DNA of 64,000 nt, taken from NCBI RefSeq assembly GCF_000214375.1, contig NC_015578.1, positions 3,844,001 through 3,908,000 on the forward strand. Direction: 5' to 3'. The stretch is from Treponema primitia ZAS-2 (GTDB taxonomy: Bacteria; Spirochaetota; Spirochaetia; Treponematales; Breznakiellaceae). Numbering within the stretch: position 1 is the first letter of the stretch; each line of letters starts with the position of its first letter. Shown piece by piece: positions 44,013 through 52,496 of this stretch. Under the pieces are notes generated by a model. The model was not told the origin of the DNA. It ran no database searches and saw nothing but the letters and a program-made list of their open reading frames with translations. The position numbers and the translations under genes were made by a program.

Positions 44013-44687
44013 ATGATAAGAATCGTTATTATCGATGGCCAGGATTCAGACAGGAGTAAGGTAGAATTTATTTTATCGGAACACCAAGACTTTAGGGTCG
44101 TCGGGGTGGGGAAAAACGGCTATGATGCCCTCAGTTTGCCCAATCATTGCAGACCGGATGTCGTTTTATTGGATATCAATTTATCCGATATAGACGGGGT
44201 ACGGGCGATCTCCATCCTGAAATGCCGTTCCCCCAAGATCGGCATCATCATCTTCACCTCAATAGAGGATGATGAAAGTGTTTTTAAAGCCATTTGCAAT
44301 GGCGCTTCGGGGTATCTCCTGAAAAACACGGACCCGGAAGAATTAGTCGAAGGGATACGGATGGTCAACTCAGGGGGCTGCTTCATGGCGCCCCAGCTGA
44401 CCCCGGGTGTTTTCCGCATGGTTTCTAGACTTGCCCGGAACCCTTCCGGTGCGGTTTCCAAAACCAATAGCCCGACTCCGGACGCGGCGGCCTTTCCCCC
44501 CAATCTGTCCAGGACCGACTTACAGATCATCCATTATGTCGGACAGGGACTGGAAAACCGGGAAATCGCAGCGAATCTCCGCCTCTGTATTGGCACGGTA
44601 CGAAACCGTATGTCCGTGATACTGCAAAAAATATCCCTCAGGGACCGGACCCAGTTGGCAATATTTGCCCGGCAGTACGGCCTTTAG
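44013..44687 (+). CDS. NarL/FixJ-type response regulator
   Basis: 224 residues. Receiver domain (1-120) with phosphoacceptor Asp54 in VVLLDINLSD, Thr in IIFTSIED and Lys in YLLKNTDPEE. The acidic pocket reads IIDGQDSD instead of the usual DD pair, so one Mg2+ ligand is displaced. A serine/proline linker (about 135-160) joins a LuxR-type HTH: LSRTDLQIIHYVGQGLENREIAANLRLCIGTVRNRMSVILQKI. No histidine kinase is encoded nearby, so it is an orphan here. Target unknown. Confidence 0.9.
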   Translation: MIRIVIIDGQDSDRSKVEFILSEHQDFRVVGVGKNGYDALSLPNHCRPDVVLLDINLSDIDGVRAISILKCRSPKIGIIIFTSIEDDESVFKAICNGASGYLLKNTDPEELVEGIRMVNSGGCFMAPQLTPGVFRMVSRLARNPSGAVSKTNSPTPDAAAFPPNLSRTDLQIIHYVGQGLENREIAANLRLCIGTVRNRMSVILQKISLRDRTQLAIFARQYGL

Positions 44688-44699
44688 GAGGTTTTCAGT

Positions 44700-45770
44700 T
44701 TACCTGATCTGCACCAGCTCCATCTCAAAAACCAGGAAGGAGTTGCCGGGAATAGCCCCGTTCCCGGCGCCCCGTTCACCATAGGCCAGTTCCGGAGGAA
44801 TGACCACCAACCGCTTTTCCCCGAGCTTCATGTCCAGCAGGGTCTCATCCCAGCCCTGGATAACCCGGCCCGCCCCAACAGGAAACTGCAAGGGTTCGCC
44901 GCGGAGCTCCGAATTGTCAAAAACCTCGCCGTTCAGGAACATCCCCTTGTAGTTTACCGAGACGGTCTTACCCTTTTCAGGTTTGGCCCCGGTTCCCGCT
45001 TTCTGGATAATATAGTAGATACCCGAGGGCGTTACATTCGCGTCCGGGTACCTGGTCTTAATCTGGGCAATGTCCGCGTCCCGGCCGGCCCGAGCCTTGG
45101 CGGCTTCCGCGGCAGCGGAGTTCTGCCTGAGGGTATCAAAGGCGGCCTGATCGGCCTTGAAGTCATTGGCAGCCTGGCCGTTGCGGATGATGGTTACTGA
45201 TTCTATCTTGTCGCCTTGCTTAATGGCGTTCACCACATCCTGGCCTTGCACCACCCGGCCGAAAATCGTGTGCTTTCCGTCCAGCCAAGGGGTCGCCACA
45301 TGGGTAATGAAGAACTGGCTCCCATTGGTGCCCGGCCCGGCGTTTGCCATGGAAAGAACCCCCGGTCCGTCATGCTTCAGGGACGAATCAAACTCATCGG
45401 GGAACCGGTAGCCCGGACCGCCTGACCCGTTCCCCACCGGGTCGCCACCCTGGATCATAAAGTCCGCAATAACCCGGTGAAAGGTAAGGCCGTCATAAAA
45501 GGGCTTACCCCCGGCGGCGTTCATCTTTCCTTCCGCCAGGGCAACAAAATTACAGACCGTCATGGGAGTCTTCTGATACTCCAGGCGGAGAACTATATCC
45601 CCCCTGCCGGTATGGATCCGGGCGAAAAGCCCGTCACCCAAAGCAGCATTAGCGGAATTCCGCGGAGCAGCCGGGCTGGTTGAAGAGGAGCCCCCTGGGG
45701 CACAGGAAGCGGTACCGGCCATCAGCGCCAAAAGGACGCTGCCGATACTTAGTTTTGTTAATATACGCAT
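44700..45770 (-). CDS. Cyclophilin-FKBP double PPIase lipoprotein
   Basis: 356-residue lipoprotein (lipobox AGTASC, Cys 23) joining two unrelated prolyl isomerase folds. Cyclophilin, about 45-200: [65 protein letters not shown] (active-site Arg, Phe, Gln, Trp present). A charged helix follows ([26 protein letters not shown]). FKBP, about 250-356: [57 protein letters not shown]. It should fold exported proteins at the membrane. Such double enzymes are known in a few bacteria, including Treponema. Possible leaderless mRNA. Confidence 0.94.
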   Translation of the reverse strand: MRILTKLSIGSVLLALMAGTASCAPGGSSSTSPAAPRNSANAALGDGLFARIHTGRGDIVLRLEYQKTPMTVCNFVALAEGKMNAAGGKPFYDGLTFHRVIADFMIQGGDPVGNGSGGPGYRFPDEFDSSLKHDGPGVLSMANAGPGTNGSQFFITHVATPWLDGKHTIFGRVVQGQDVVNAIKQGDKIESVTIIRNGQAANDFKADQAAFDTLRQNSAAAEAAKARAGRDADIAQIKTRYPDANVTPSGIYYIIQKAGTGAKPEKGKTVSVNYKGMFLNGEVFDNSELRGEPLQFPVGAGRVIQGWDETLLDMKLGEKRLVVIPPELAYGERGAGNGAIPGNSFLVFEMELVQIR

Positions 45771-45775
45771 AAGTA

Positions 45776-45805
45776 ATTATAGCATAAGGGGAAGATGCGG
45801 GGCAA
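45776..45805 (-). promoter_or_regulatory. Promoter of the double PPIase gene
   Basis: Minus strand TTGCCC (45805-45800), 18-base spacer, TATAAT (45781-45776). The -10 ends five bases before the ATG and no ribosome-binding site exists. Confidence 0.6.
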
Positions 45806-45823
45806 CTGTGGAGGACCGGACTC

Positions 45824-46435
45824 CTACAACTTCACCCGGCCTCGGAAGCTCCGGGAAAGGGTGAGCCGGTCGGCGTATTCCAGGTCCCCCCCCACGGGAA
45901 GCCCGGACGCCAAGCGGGTTACATCGGCGCCTGAATCCTTCAGGAGTTTCTGCAGATAGAGGGCCGTAGTGTCCCCTTCCAGGGTGGGGTTCATGGCCAG
46001 GATAAGCTCCCTGGTCCCTTCGGCCCGGACCCGGCTGAGGAGCTTGCCTATGGAAAGGTCCTCCGGGCCCACCCCTTCCAGGGGCGCGATAAGCCCCCCC
46101 AGGACATGGAAGCGCCCGTGAAATTCCCGGGATTCCTCAATGACCCGCACATCCTGGGCCCGCTCCACCACACAGATAATGGAACCGTCCCTGCCGGTAT
46201 CGGAACAAATGGGGCAAGGGTCACTCTCGGTAAAGCCCCCGCACACCGAACAATGCCGGATAGCCTGGTGCAACCCTGCCAGTTCCTCAGCCAAATCCTT
46301 GGCATAGCCGGGGCTGGTATCCAGGATATGGTAGGCCATGCGGCCGGCGCTTTTTTTGCCCACCCCGGGGAGCTTTGAGAGCAGGGCTACCAGCCGATCC
46401 AGGGCATTCAGGTCGCCGGAACGGTCCTGGTTCAC
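45824..46435 (-). CDS. recR: Recombination protein RecR
   Basis: 203 residues. Part of the RecFOR complex that loads RecA at gaps. N-terminal helix-hairpin-helix LLSKLPGVGKKSAGRMAYHIL, a C4 zinc finger (CSVCGGFTESDPCPIC), and a Toprim domain (IICVVERAQDVRVIEES, LILAMNPTLEGDTTALYL). Last gene of the dnaX-ybaB-recR unit; its start overlaps the ybaB stop by four bases (ATGA). Confidence 0.96.
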   Translation of the reverse strand: MNQDRSGDLNALDRLVALLSKLPGVGKKSAGRMAYHILDTSPGYAKDLAEELAGLHQAIRHCSVCGGFTESDPCPICSDTGRDGSIICVVERAQDVRVIEESREFHGRFHVLGGLIAPLEGVGPEDLSIGKLLSRVRAEGTRELILAMNPTLEGDTTALYLQKLLKDSGADVTRLASGLPVGGDLEYADRLTLSRSFRGRVKL

Positions 46436-46797
46436 GAGGCCCCCGGAGCCCCGAAGCCGGGAAACCCGCCCGGAAAGCCCGGCGGCATACCCTGTAAACC
46501 GTTCATCCCCATCAGGGAACCCATTTCCCGGTTCAGGGCCTCCTTCATCTTGTCCGTGGCGCTCACAAAGGCCGCCGCCACCAGGTCCTGGAGCATTTCC
46601 ATGTCACCCTGCCCTTCAACAGCCTCCGGGCGTATACGCACCCCCAGGACCTCCATGCGACCGTTCATGTCAATCTCCACCATACCGCCCCCGGCGGACC
46701 CGGTAACCGTGATGTCTCCCAGTTTTCCCTGGATAGACCCCATCTGCTCCTGGATCTTTTGGGCATTCTTCAGTATGTCAAAGGGATTAATGTCCAT
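46432..46797 (-). CDS. ybaB: YbaB/EbfC nucleoid-associated protein
   Basis: 121 residues. Small DNA-binding dimer: MDINPFDILKNAQKIQEQMGSIQGKLGDITVTGSAGGGMVEI, followed by helical parts (EMLQDLVAAAFVSATDKMKEALNREMGSLMG) and a glycine/proline-rich tail. Conserved between dnaX and recR in many bacteria; the Borrelia homologue EbfC binds DNA. Overlaps dnaX by 11 bases and recR by four. Confidence 0.94.
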   Translation of the reverse strand: MDINPFDILKNAQKIQEQMGSIQGKLGDITVTGSAGGGMVEIDMNGRMEVLGVRIRPEAVEGQGDMEMLQDLVAAAFVSATDKMKEALNREMGSLMGMNGLQGMPPGFPGGFPGFGAPGAS

Positions 46798-48706
46798 CGT
46801 TTTTCTCCATTCCGTTTGTTTTAACCACCGTACCCCGAAACATACGGCGGACCATTTCCGCCTGGGGGCTCAAGGGCTTCTCCGGCTCCACTCCGCCCGG
46901 GGCCCCGGCCGGGACTTGAACCGCTTCGGGCAACACGGGCTTCCCCCACAATTTTCCCAGCAACTGCCTGATAAGGGCAGAATCCTTCTTTATCAGCTCT
47001 GCCGTCAGGGGATCCTGTACCGGGATACGGAGCTTTCCTTCGCCGGGGGAATCGCCGGAACCGTTCGTTTCAACAGTGTTAGCGCCGTTGCCATCGTCGC
47101 CGATGCTGTTAGCGCCCGCCCACTCCCAGGGCAGGGACTTATCCAGCCCTGAAGCAAGAAGCCCCCGATCCTGCCGCAGGCTCTTGATAAGGGCCTCCCT
47201 CAGTTCCGGCAGATCCTTACAGGGCACAGCCGCTTCTACGGGGGACTCTCCGGGGAGAGCACCGGCTTCAGCCGAAACGCCGGGACCAGAGCCGGACAAT
47301 CCGGCCCCCGCCGCCAGTCCCGCACCCGGGGCCGACGGTTCCCCCATCTGAGACACAGCCGCCCGATCCGACGCCACTTGCAACGCAGTTCCCCGCGCAA
47401 CAAGCTCCGCCTGAGCCGCCGCATCGGCAGCTTCCCGGGCAGCCAGAACCCGCTTAAAACCTTCGACAAAGGCCCCGGGCCGGCTAAGGTCGGTCTTGTC
47501 CTGAACCGCCGGGGCTACCGACCCCGGCCCGGCTAAAGGGCCGGCTATCCCTCCCCCATCACCCTTGTCCAGAATGTTCCGGGCCCCCGCAATAGCCGCC
47601 CGTAGTTCCAAGGGGGACACCCAGCGGTCCAGCCAGCAGAGTTTAGAAACCGCCGTCTCCAGCTCAAACCGGGGGGACACCGAGTACCGTATATCCCGGT
47701 AAAGGTCCAGCAGCAGGGACAAAGCCTGTTCAAGCCGGGGCGAATCCAGCTTTTCCTGGACCAGGGCAGAGAAGCGGTCCGGCCCGAACCCCAGGAGGGA
47801 CTCCCTGGTCACCCCGTTTTTCAAAAGCAGCAGACTCCGGTAATACCCCGCCAGGTCAATGACGAATTGTTCTATCGCAATCCCCGCGTCCAGGATCTCG
47901 TCAATCTGGGCGAACGCCCCGGCAGTATCGTTGGCCGCGCAGCTTTCCGCCAGGGCGTTGAGCTTATCCAGTCCCACCAGTCCCAGCTTGTCCCGGATAA
48001 GCTGGGACCGGATATGCCCCTCGGAAAAAGAAGCCACCTGGTCAAACAGGGTATAGGCATCCCGCAGGCTGCCCGTAGACTCCTTGGCAATCCAGAACAG
48101 GGCCTCGTCCTCAGCCTCTATCCCCATCTCCGCGCAGGTATCCTTCAAAATACCCTGAATCGTTTCGATAGGGATAAGCCTAAAGTTGAACTGCTGGCAA
48201 CGGCTCCTGATAGTAGCCGGCACCTTATGCACTTCCGTGGTGGCAAAAATAAAGACGATATACTCAGGCGGCTCCTCAATGGTCTTGAGGAGGGCGTTAA
48301 AGGCGCTTTGGGAGAGCATGTGGACTTCATCGATAATATAGATCTTCTTCCGCCCACCCTGGGGTGGGAAGATGACCTCATCCTTAATCTGACGCACATC
48401 GTTGACCGAGTTATTGGAAGCCCCGTCAATTTCGATGATATCCAGACTGGCCCCCCGGGTAATTTCCCGGCAACTGGGACATTCCCCGCAGGGCGTCACC
48501 GTGGGCCCCTTTTCGCAGTTCAGGGACCGGGCCAAAATCCGGGCGGCGCTGGTCTTGCCGCAGCCCCTGGGGCCGGAAAACAGGTAGGCATGGGCAATAC
48601 GTCCGGTTTCTATGGAGCTTTTCAGGGTGGCAGCCACAAAATCCTGGCCCGCCAATTCATCAAAAGTCTTGGGACGCCGCTTGGTAGCGGTTACTTCATA
48701 AGCCAT
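46787..48706 (-). CDS. dnaX: DNA polymerase III subunit gamma/tau
   Basis: 639 residues from ATG 48706 (MAYEVTATKRRPKTFDELAGQDFV). Clamp-loader ATPase. Walker A GPRGCGKTSAARILAR, zinc-binding C-x8-CGECPSC, Walker B IYIIDEVHML, sensor 1 FATTEVHKVP, SRC motif TIRSRCQQFNF. Domain III follows, then a long Ala/Gly/Pro-rich linker (about 400-520) and a C-terminal tau-like region. The -10 TATACT (48718-48713) ends six bases before the ATG with no ribosome-binding site, so translation probably starts on a leaderless mRNA. Operon with ybaB and recR. Confidence 0.95.
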   Translation of the reverse strand: MAYEVTATKRRPKTFDELAGQDFVAATLKSSIETGRIAHAYLFSGPRGCGKTSAARILARSLNCEKGPTVTPCGECPSCREITRGASLDIIEIDGASNNSVNDVRQIKDEVIFPPQGGRKKIYIIDEVHMLSQSAFNALLKTIEEPPEYIVFIFATTEVHKVPATIRSRCQQFNFRLIPIETIQGILKDTCAEMGIEAEDEALFWIAKESTGSLRDAYTLFDQVASFSEGHIRSQLIRDKLGLVGLDKLNALAESCAANDTAGAFAQIDEILDAGIAIEQFVIDLAGYYRSLLLLKNGVTRESLLGFGPDRFSALVQEKLDSPRLEQALSLLLDLYRDIRYSVSPRFELETAVSKLCWLDRWVSPLELRAAIAGARNILDKGDGGGIAGPLAGPGSVAPAVQDKTDLSRPGAFVEGFKRVLAAREAADAAAQAELVARGTALQVASDRAAVSQMGEPSAPGAGLAAGAGLSGSGPGVSAEAGALPGESPVEAAVPCKDLPELREALIKSLRQDRGLLASGLDKSLPWEWAGANSIGDDGNGANTVETNGSGDSPGEGKLRIPVQDPLTAELIKKDSALIRQLLGKLWGKPVLPEAVQVPAGAPGGVEPEKPLSPQAEMVRRMFRGTVVKTNGMEKNDGH

Positions 48707-48741
48707 GCTGCCAGTATAGCCGGAAAAGCGGCAGAAAAAAA

Positions 48742-49290
48742 GGGGGCCCAACCCCGGTAACACTTATAACTTAATTAGAAGCCCCCGCCCAACAACAGCC
48801 CGCGAACCAGTGAGCGGGTCGTTTTCTACCAGGCAACACGGCGTGGGGGCCATCTCCGGTAACACTTAGTAAAAAGTAAAAAGCCCCCGCCCAACAACAG
48901 CCCGCGAACCAGTGAGCGGGTCGTTTTCTACCAGGCAACACGGCGTGGGGGCCATCTCCGGTAACACTTAGTAAAAAGTAAAAAGCCCCCGCCCAACAAC
49001 AGCCCGCGAACCAGTGAGCGGGTCGTTTTCTACCAGGCAACACGGCGTGGGGGCCATCTCCGGTAACACTTAGTAAAAAGTAAAAAGCCCCCGCCCAACA
49101 ACAGCCCGCGAACCAGTGAGCGGGTCGTTTTCTACCAGGCAACACGGCGTGGGGGCCATCTACGGTAACACTTAGTAAAAAGTAAAAAGCCCCCGCCCAA
49201 CAACAGCCCGCGAACCAGTGAGCGGGTCGTTTTATACCAGGCAACACGGCGTGGGGGCCATCTACGGTAACACTTAGTAAAAAGTAAAAA
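48742..49290 (-). repeat. Five tandem 102-bp structured repeats
   Basis: Copies begin at 48781, 48883, 48985, 49087 and 49189; a decayed partial copy lies at 48742-48780. Each contains a ~70-base region whose ends pair (GCCCCC...GGGGGC, extended by GCC/GGC), with an inner stem CCCGC/GCGGG, and closes on the minus strand with TTTTTACTTTTTAC. The same tail follows the SRP RNA. Copies differ by one or two bases only (A instead of C at one site in the two copies next to the SRP gene, plus one more in the last). An in-frame 34-residue translation repeat exists but overlaps the SRP RNA and is probably meaningless. Confidence 0.93.
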
Positions 49291-49399
49291 GCCCCCGCCA
49301 GGATTGACCACGGCGCAACAAACATCCGCTTGCCGTTGCTTCCTTCCGGACCTGGCGGGGTTGGGCGGCGTTCATTCGCATGGGTCCTGGCTAAGGGGC
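49291..49399 (-). ncRNA. ffs: Signal recognition particle RNA (small bacterial type)
   Basis: The core CAGGTCCGGAAGGAAGCA is the conserved tip of SRP RNA (GGAA tetraloop and the Ffh-binding loop). Arms GCCAGGA / TCCTGGC and CCCC / GGGG pair the ends, giving about 109 bases, which ends in GGGGGCTTTTT, a terminator. Promoter at 49406-49434. It lies just upstream of dnaX, as in many bacteria. Ends are approximate. Confidence 0.92.
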
Positions 49400-49405
49400 A
49401 GTTCT

Positions 49406-49434
49406 AAGGTACTAAATGGAGACGCTTAAGTCAA
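49406..49434 (-). promoter_or_regulatory. Promoter of the SRP RNA gene
   Basis: Minus strand TTGACT (49434-49429), 17-base spacer, TACCTT (49411-49406), seven bases before the inferred 5' end. Confidence 0.7.
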
Positions 49435-49536
49435 GGAATACAGCCCCTGTTTCAGGGGCCGATCATTTTAACCTCATGGTTTACCGCGATCCTTTTAGGG
49501 GGACCACGGCAAGCTATGGGGTTTATATTTAAAGCG

Positions 49537-51144
49537 CTATCTAGTACCCATGAGTTCCTGCAACTTCGAATCGTTAAAAGGAACAAAGCGGCTGTTCGCA
49601 TCAAAGATCATGGTGCCGGTTCTGGCGATAGGATCGTAGGGCTTCCAGTCCAGGCCGGGCTGGCTCGGGTTGCCGTTGGTGGCAAAGTTGACCCAAGCCT
49701 GGGCCATAATATCCTGCATCTTATAAACATCAGCCGTTCCACCAGTAGCTTTGGTAATTTCCCTGAGCCCCACATTGTGGAACACATAGATTAGTTCCGA
49801 ACAATGGAAGGCGGTTATGCCGCCGTTTGCAGGAGCTTCAAATACGAACAAGTAGGTGTATACCGGAGCGGTCGCGGTCTTTGCCTTATCCGCCAAGTGA
49901 TCCTGAGAGGGACGCCGGAAGCGGCCAATATCGTAGAAAAAAACATCCTGGGGTTTCTTCTCGGGGAAGAGCTTGGTAAATTCATCCTTTATTGCTGCGG
50001 CATCGGAGCCAAAGCGCTTGGTAAGATAGCTGTCTGTTTCCGCAGTAGTCCAATCATTCTTGTAAATACCCTGATCAATCAAGGGTAGATTGTGGTTGGT
50101 GATTTCGCTGAACACGGAGCCTTGCATAAAGGGCATTGTATTAGCCCAGTCGGGATAATTGTCCTGAACCACATTGTTATCGGCTACCGCACGCCACGAG
50201 AGGCTTACATTTAGTTCTTTACCTGCATCAGCAAGGGCCGCTACGCCGGCGGCCAGAAGGGTGTTATAGTCAATGGTCTTAATTTGGTCAATGGTGGCCT
50301 GAGTAAGACCGAGCTTCTGTACCGTAAGCTGACCAACCCGGTCAGCTTGTTGTTTGGTCAAGATGGTATAGGCGCCGCTGTGTCCAATTGCCCTAACAAA
50401 GAGACCCTTTGCCGCGGGCATATGCATCAAAACCTGCACCTTCTGGGAGCCGCCGGACTGCCCAAAGATGGTCACGTTATTGGGGTTCCCACCGAACTGG
50501 GCAATATTATCCTTAACCCACTGGAGGGCCGCCACCAAGTCCAACTGACCGAGGTTGGCGGTTTCCTTATAGGCATCGCCAAAACCGGAAAGATCCAGAT
50601 ACCCCAGGACGTTGAGCCGATGATTTACGGTCACTACAACCACATCGCCGAACTTGCTCAGGTTTCCACCTTCATAGGCTACCGCTTCAATAGCAGAACC
50701 ATTGTTGAATCCGCCACCATGGATAAAGACCATGACCGGTTTATCCGCGCTGGAAGAAAGAGATTGGGTCCATATATTGAGATACTGACAGTCTTCACTC
50801 TCAATATAATACCGATGGGGCCAAGCAAATTCATCGCCGCCTACAGCGGTCTGTACCGGAATCTTAGCATTAGGTCCGTACACCTGTGCAGGTTTAATCC
50901 CCTGCCAAGCCGGTACGGGCTGGGGTTTGCCAAAGCGCTCGGCCACCGCATACCGGATACCGGTGAAGGCCAAAGTCCCGTCCCCTTCAACAAATCCCTT
51001 GAGTTGTCCGCCCGCTACCTTGACGATAGGCATCTCAGGGGCCGCTGTGGGGATACTTTTCCCCTGCTCTGCACTGCCCTTGGCGAACACAAAAGAGCCC
51101 ACAGTGACAAGAATTACACACGCTGTTAACAATTTCTTTTTCAT
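49537..51144 (-). CDS. Exported type-B carboxylesterase
   Basis: 535 residues with a signal peptide (LLTACVILVTVGSFVFAKGSA). Alpha/beta hydrolase of the para-nitrobenzyl esterase/cholinesterase family: FTGIRYA, EDCQYLNIWTQS (family signature 2), VMVFIHGGGFNNGS (oxyanion hole), and VTIFGQSGGSQKV with the nucleophilic Ser. The acid residue probably lies in GSVFSEIT or nearby, and the catalytic His in ITAFHCSELIYVF. Cleaves carboxylic esters outside the cytoplasm; substrate unknown. ATG 51144 is preferred over GTG 51147 because GGAGG is six bases upstream. Single gene with a consensus promoter. Confidence 0.92.
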   Translation of the reverse strand: MKKKLLTACVILVTVGSFVFAKGSAEQGKSIPTAAPEMPIVKVAGGQLKGFVEGDGTLAFTGIRYAVAERFGKPQPVPAWQGIKPAQVYGPNAKIPVQTAVGGDEFAWPHRYYIESEDCQYLNIWTQSLSSSADKPVMVFIHGGGFNNGSAIEAVAYEGGNLSKFGDVVVVTVNHRLNVLGYLDLSGFGDAYKETANLGQLDLVAALQWVKDNIAQFGGNPNNVTIFGQSGGSQKVQVLMHMPAAKGLFVRAIGHSGAYTILTKQQADRVGQLTVQKLGLTQATIDQIKTIDYNTLLAAGVAALADAGKELNVSLSWRAVADNNVVQDNYPDWANTMPFMQGSVFSEITNHNLPLIDQGIYKNDWTTAETDSYLTKRFGSDAAAIKDEFTKLFPEKKPQDVFFYDIGRFRRPSQDHLADKAKTATAPVYTYLFVFEAPANGGITAFHCSELIYVFHNVGLREITKATGGTADVYKMQDIMAQAWVNFATNGNPSQPGLDWKPYDPIARTGTMIFDANSRFVPFNDSKLQELMGTR

Positions 51145-51189
51145 CACATTCCTCCAAAATAAAATAATGTACTATAAAAGTAACAATAT

Positions 51190-51218
51190 ATTATAAATCC
51201 TATATTCCTACCTGTCAA
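51190..51218 (-). promoter_or_regulatory. Consensus promoter of the carboxylesterase gene
   Basis: Minus strand TTGACA (51218-51213), 17-base spacer, TATAAT (51195-51190), a perfect consensus. An inverted repeat CTGTCAA-N9-TTGACAG (51212-51234) covers the -35 box and may be an operator. Confidence 0.85.
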
Positions 51219-51281
51219 CAAATTTTTTTGACAGATAAATGTACAACAACCGCGTAAATTTTACGCGTTTCATCAATAATG

Positions 51282-52496
51282 TTACCTGATTTCTCCGGAA
51301 CTTCCAGCGAAGCTTCCCCCGGAAACAATCTCCAGAACCTTCCGCTTATTGCCATTCTGCACCTCAAAGAGATATACCGGCTTATTCCGGGGATAGCCCC
51401 GGGAATTGCTCCAGGTATACTGGATGCCCTCAAAATTCTGAATCTCGTTGCAGTAATCCCGAATAAGTATCCGTTCCTCCGCCAGCTTTTTCGGATCCCC
51501 GGTGATCCCTGTCGCCTCAATCGCCCGTTTGATCATGTAGACCGCATCATAGTAGTTGGGTGAAAGGCTGAAAGGCTCAGCGCCGTTGTAGTCTGCCTTA
51601 AAGGCATCCCGGAACGCGTCCCAGCGGGGGTTGCTCAGGCCGGGGTCCGCGAAGTTGTAAATCATAACGCCGTTAATGTTACTGCCCCCCACGGTGTATA
51701 GGGACGCATCATCCCCGGAAGAGAAGACCAGGAGCCGGTTCATATCGGTCCAGCCCCGGGACTTGAGTTCAGCAATAATGCCTGGGATCTTTTGGGCATT
51801 GCAGGCAAAGATGATAGAGTCAGGATTCTGCGACAGGGCATTAACCACCAGGGGGCCGAAGCTCACCGCATCGCCCGGGACATCCACCTGGTTAAGCAGG
51901 ACGGCGCCTGCATCGGCAATGCCCTTTTCGTGGGCCTGGGCCATCCCGGCCCATACGCTGTAGTTCTCCACAAACTGGACCACCCGTTTCCCCCTGGTAT
52001 GGGTAAGCCATGCGGCAACAATGGGAGGCAGCGGTTCCTGAGTGGGGGGGAACCAGCTGATAGCCCAGGGGTAGAAATCCGCCACATATTCCCAGGAGGT
52101 AGTTGCCGTAAAAGAATAAATCCCCTCCTCGGCGGCAAGAGGCACCGCAGCCAGAATTACCGGCTCGGGAACCGGACCCATGACGGTCAAGGCGGTATCC
52201 AGAAGCTTGGACATTTCGGTAATGCCCGTGGCAGGCTCCATACCGGTATCGATCCGAAGTATACGCACAGGCTTCCCCGCAATGCCCCCTGCGGCGTTTA
52301 TCTCAGCGGCGGCCCGGTCAGCCCCCCACTGGAGGTAAGCGCCTATGCTGGCAATAGGGCCTGTAAGCACATTGAGAAAAGGAATCTCCCATTCCTCCGC
52401 TGCGGCAACAGATTTTTTTGCGCCCTTCGATCCGGAACATCCGGCAAGTACCAGGGCAAGCAATACAATCCAGGCAGCACGGAATTTCCTGTTCAT
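51282..52496 (-). CDS. LivK-type substrate-binding lipoprotein (liv operon 1)
   Basis: 404 residues from ATG 52496 (GGAGG four to five bases upstream). Lipobox LVLAGC (Cys 21). Periplasmic-binding-protein type I fold of the branched-chain amino acid/urea/amide group: EIPFLNVLTGPIASIGAYLQWGADRAAAEINAAGGIAGKPVRIL is the ligand-binding opening motif. SKLLDTALTVMGPVPEPVILAAVPLAAEEGI follows. The binding site need not be for leucine. It is the last gene of the operon, which is unusual for a binding protein. Confidence 0.92.
   Translation of the reverse strand: MNRKFRAAWIVLLALVLAGCSGSKGAKKSVAAAEEWEIPFLNVLTGPIASIGAYLQWGADRAAAEINAAGGIAGKPVRILRIDTGMEPATGITEMSKLLDTALTVMGPVPEPVILAAVPLAAEEGIYSFTATTSWEYVADFYPWAISWFPPTQEPLPPIVAAWLTHTRGKRVVQFVENYSVWAGMAQAHEKGIADAGAVLLNQVDVPGDAVSFGPLVVNALSQNPDSIIFACNAQKIPGIIAELKSRGWTDMNRLLVFSSGDDASLYTVGGSNINGVMIYNFADPGLSNPRWDAFRDAFKADYNGAEPFSLSPNYYDAVYMIKRAIEATGITGDPKKLAEERILIRDYCNEIQNFEGIQYTWSNSRGYPRNKPVYLFEVQNGNKRKVLEIVSGGSFAGSSGEIR

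Noticed and set aside
47867-48760. Plus-strand frame opposite dnaX
   Set aside because: Antisense to DnaX Walker motifs; no independent evidence.
48771-49325. A 184-codon open frame on the minus strand with a 34-residue repeat
   Set aside because: It is created by the 102-bp repeats, whose length is a multiple of three, and it overlaps the SRP RNA. No ribosome-binding site or known domain; composition unlike the neighbours.
49442-49458. Small GCCCCTG/CAGGGGC hairpin between the SRP promoter and the esterase gene
   Set aside because: Seven-base stem but no T run on either side, so I did not call a terminator.
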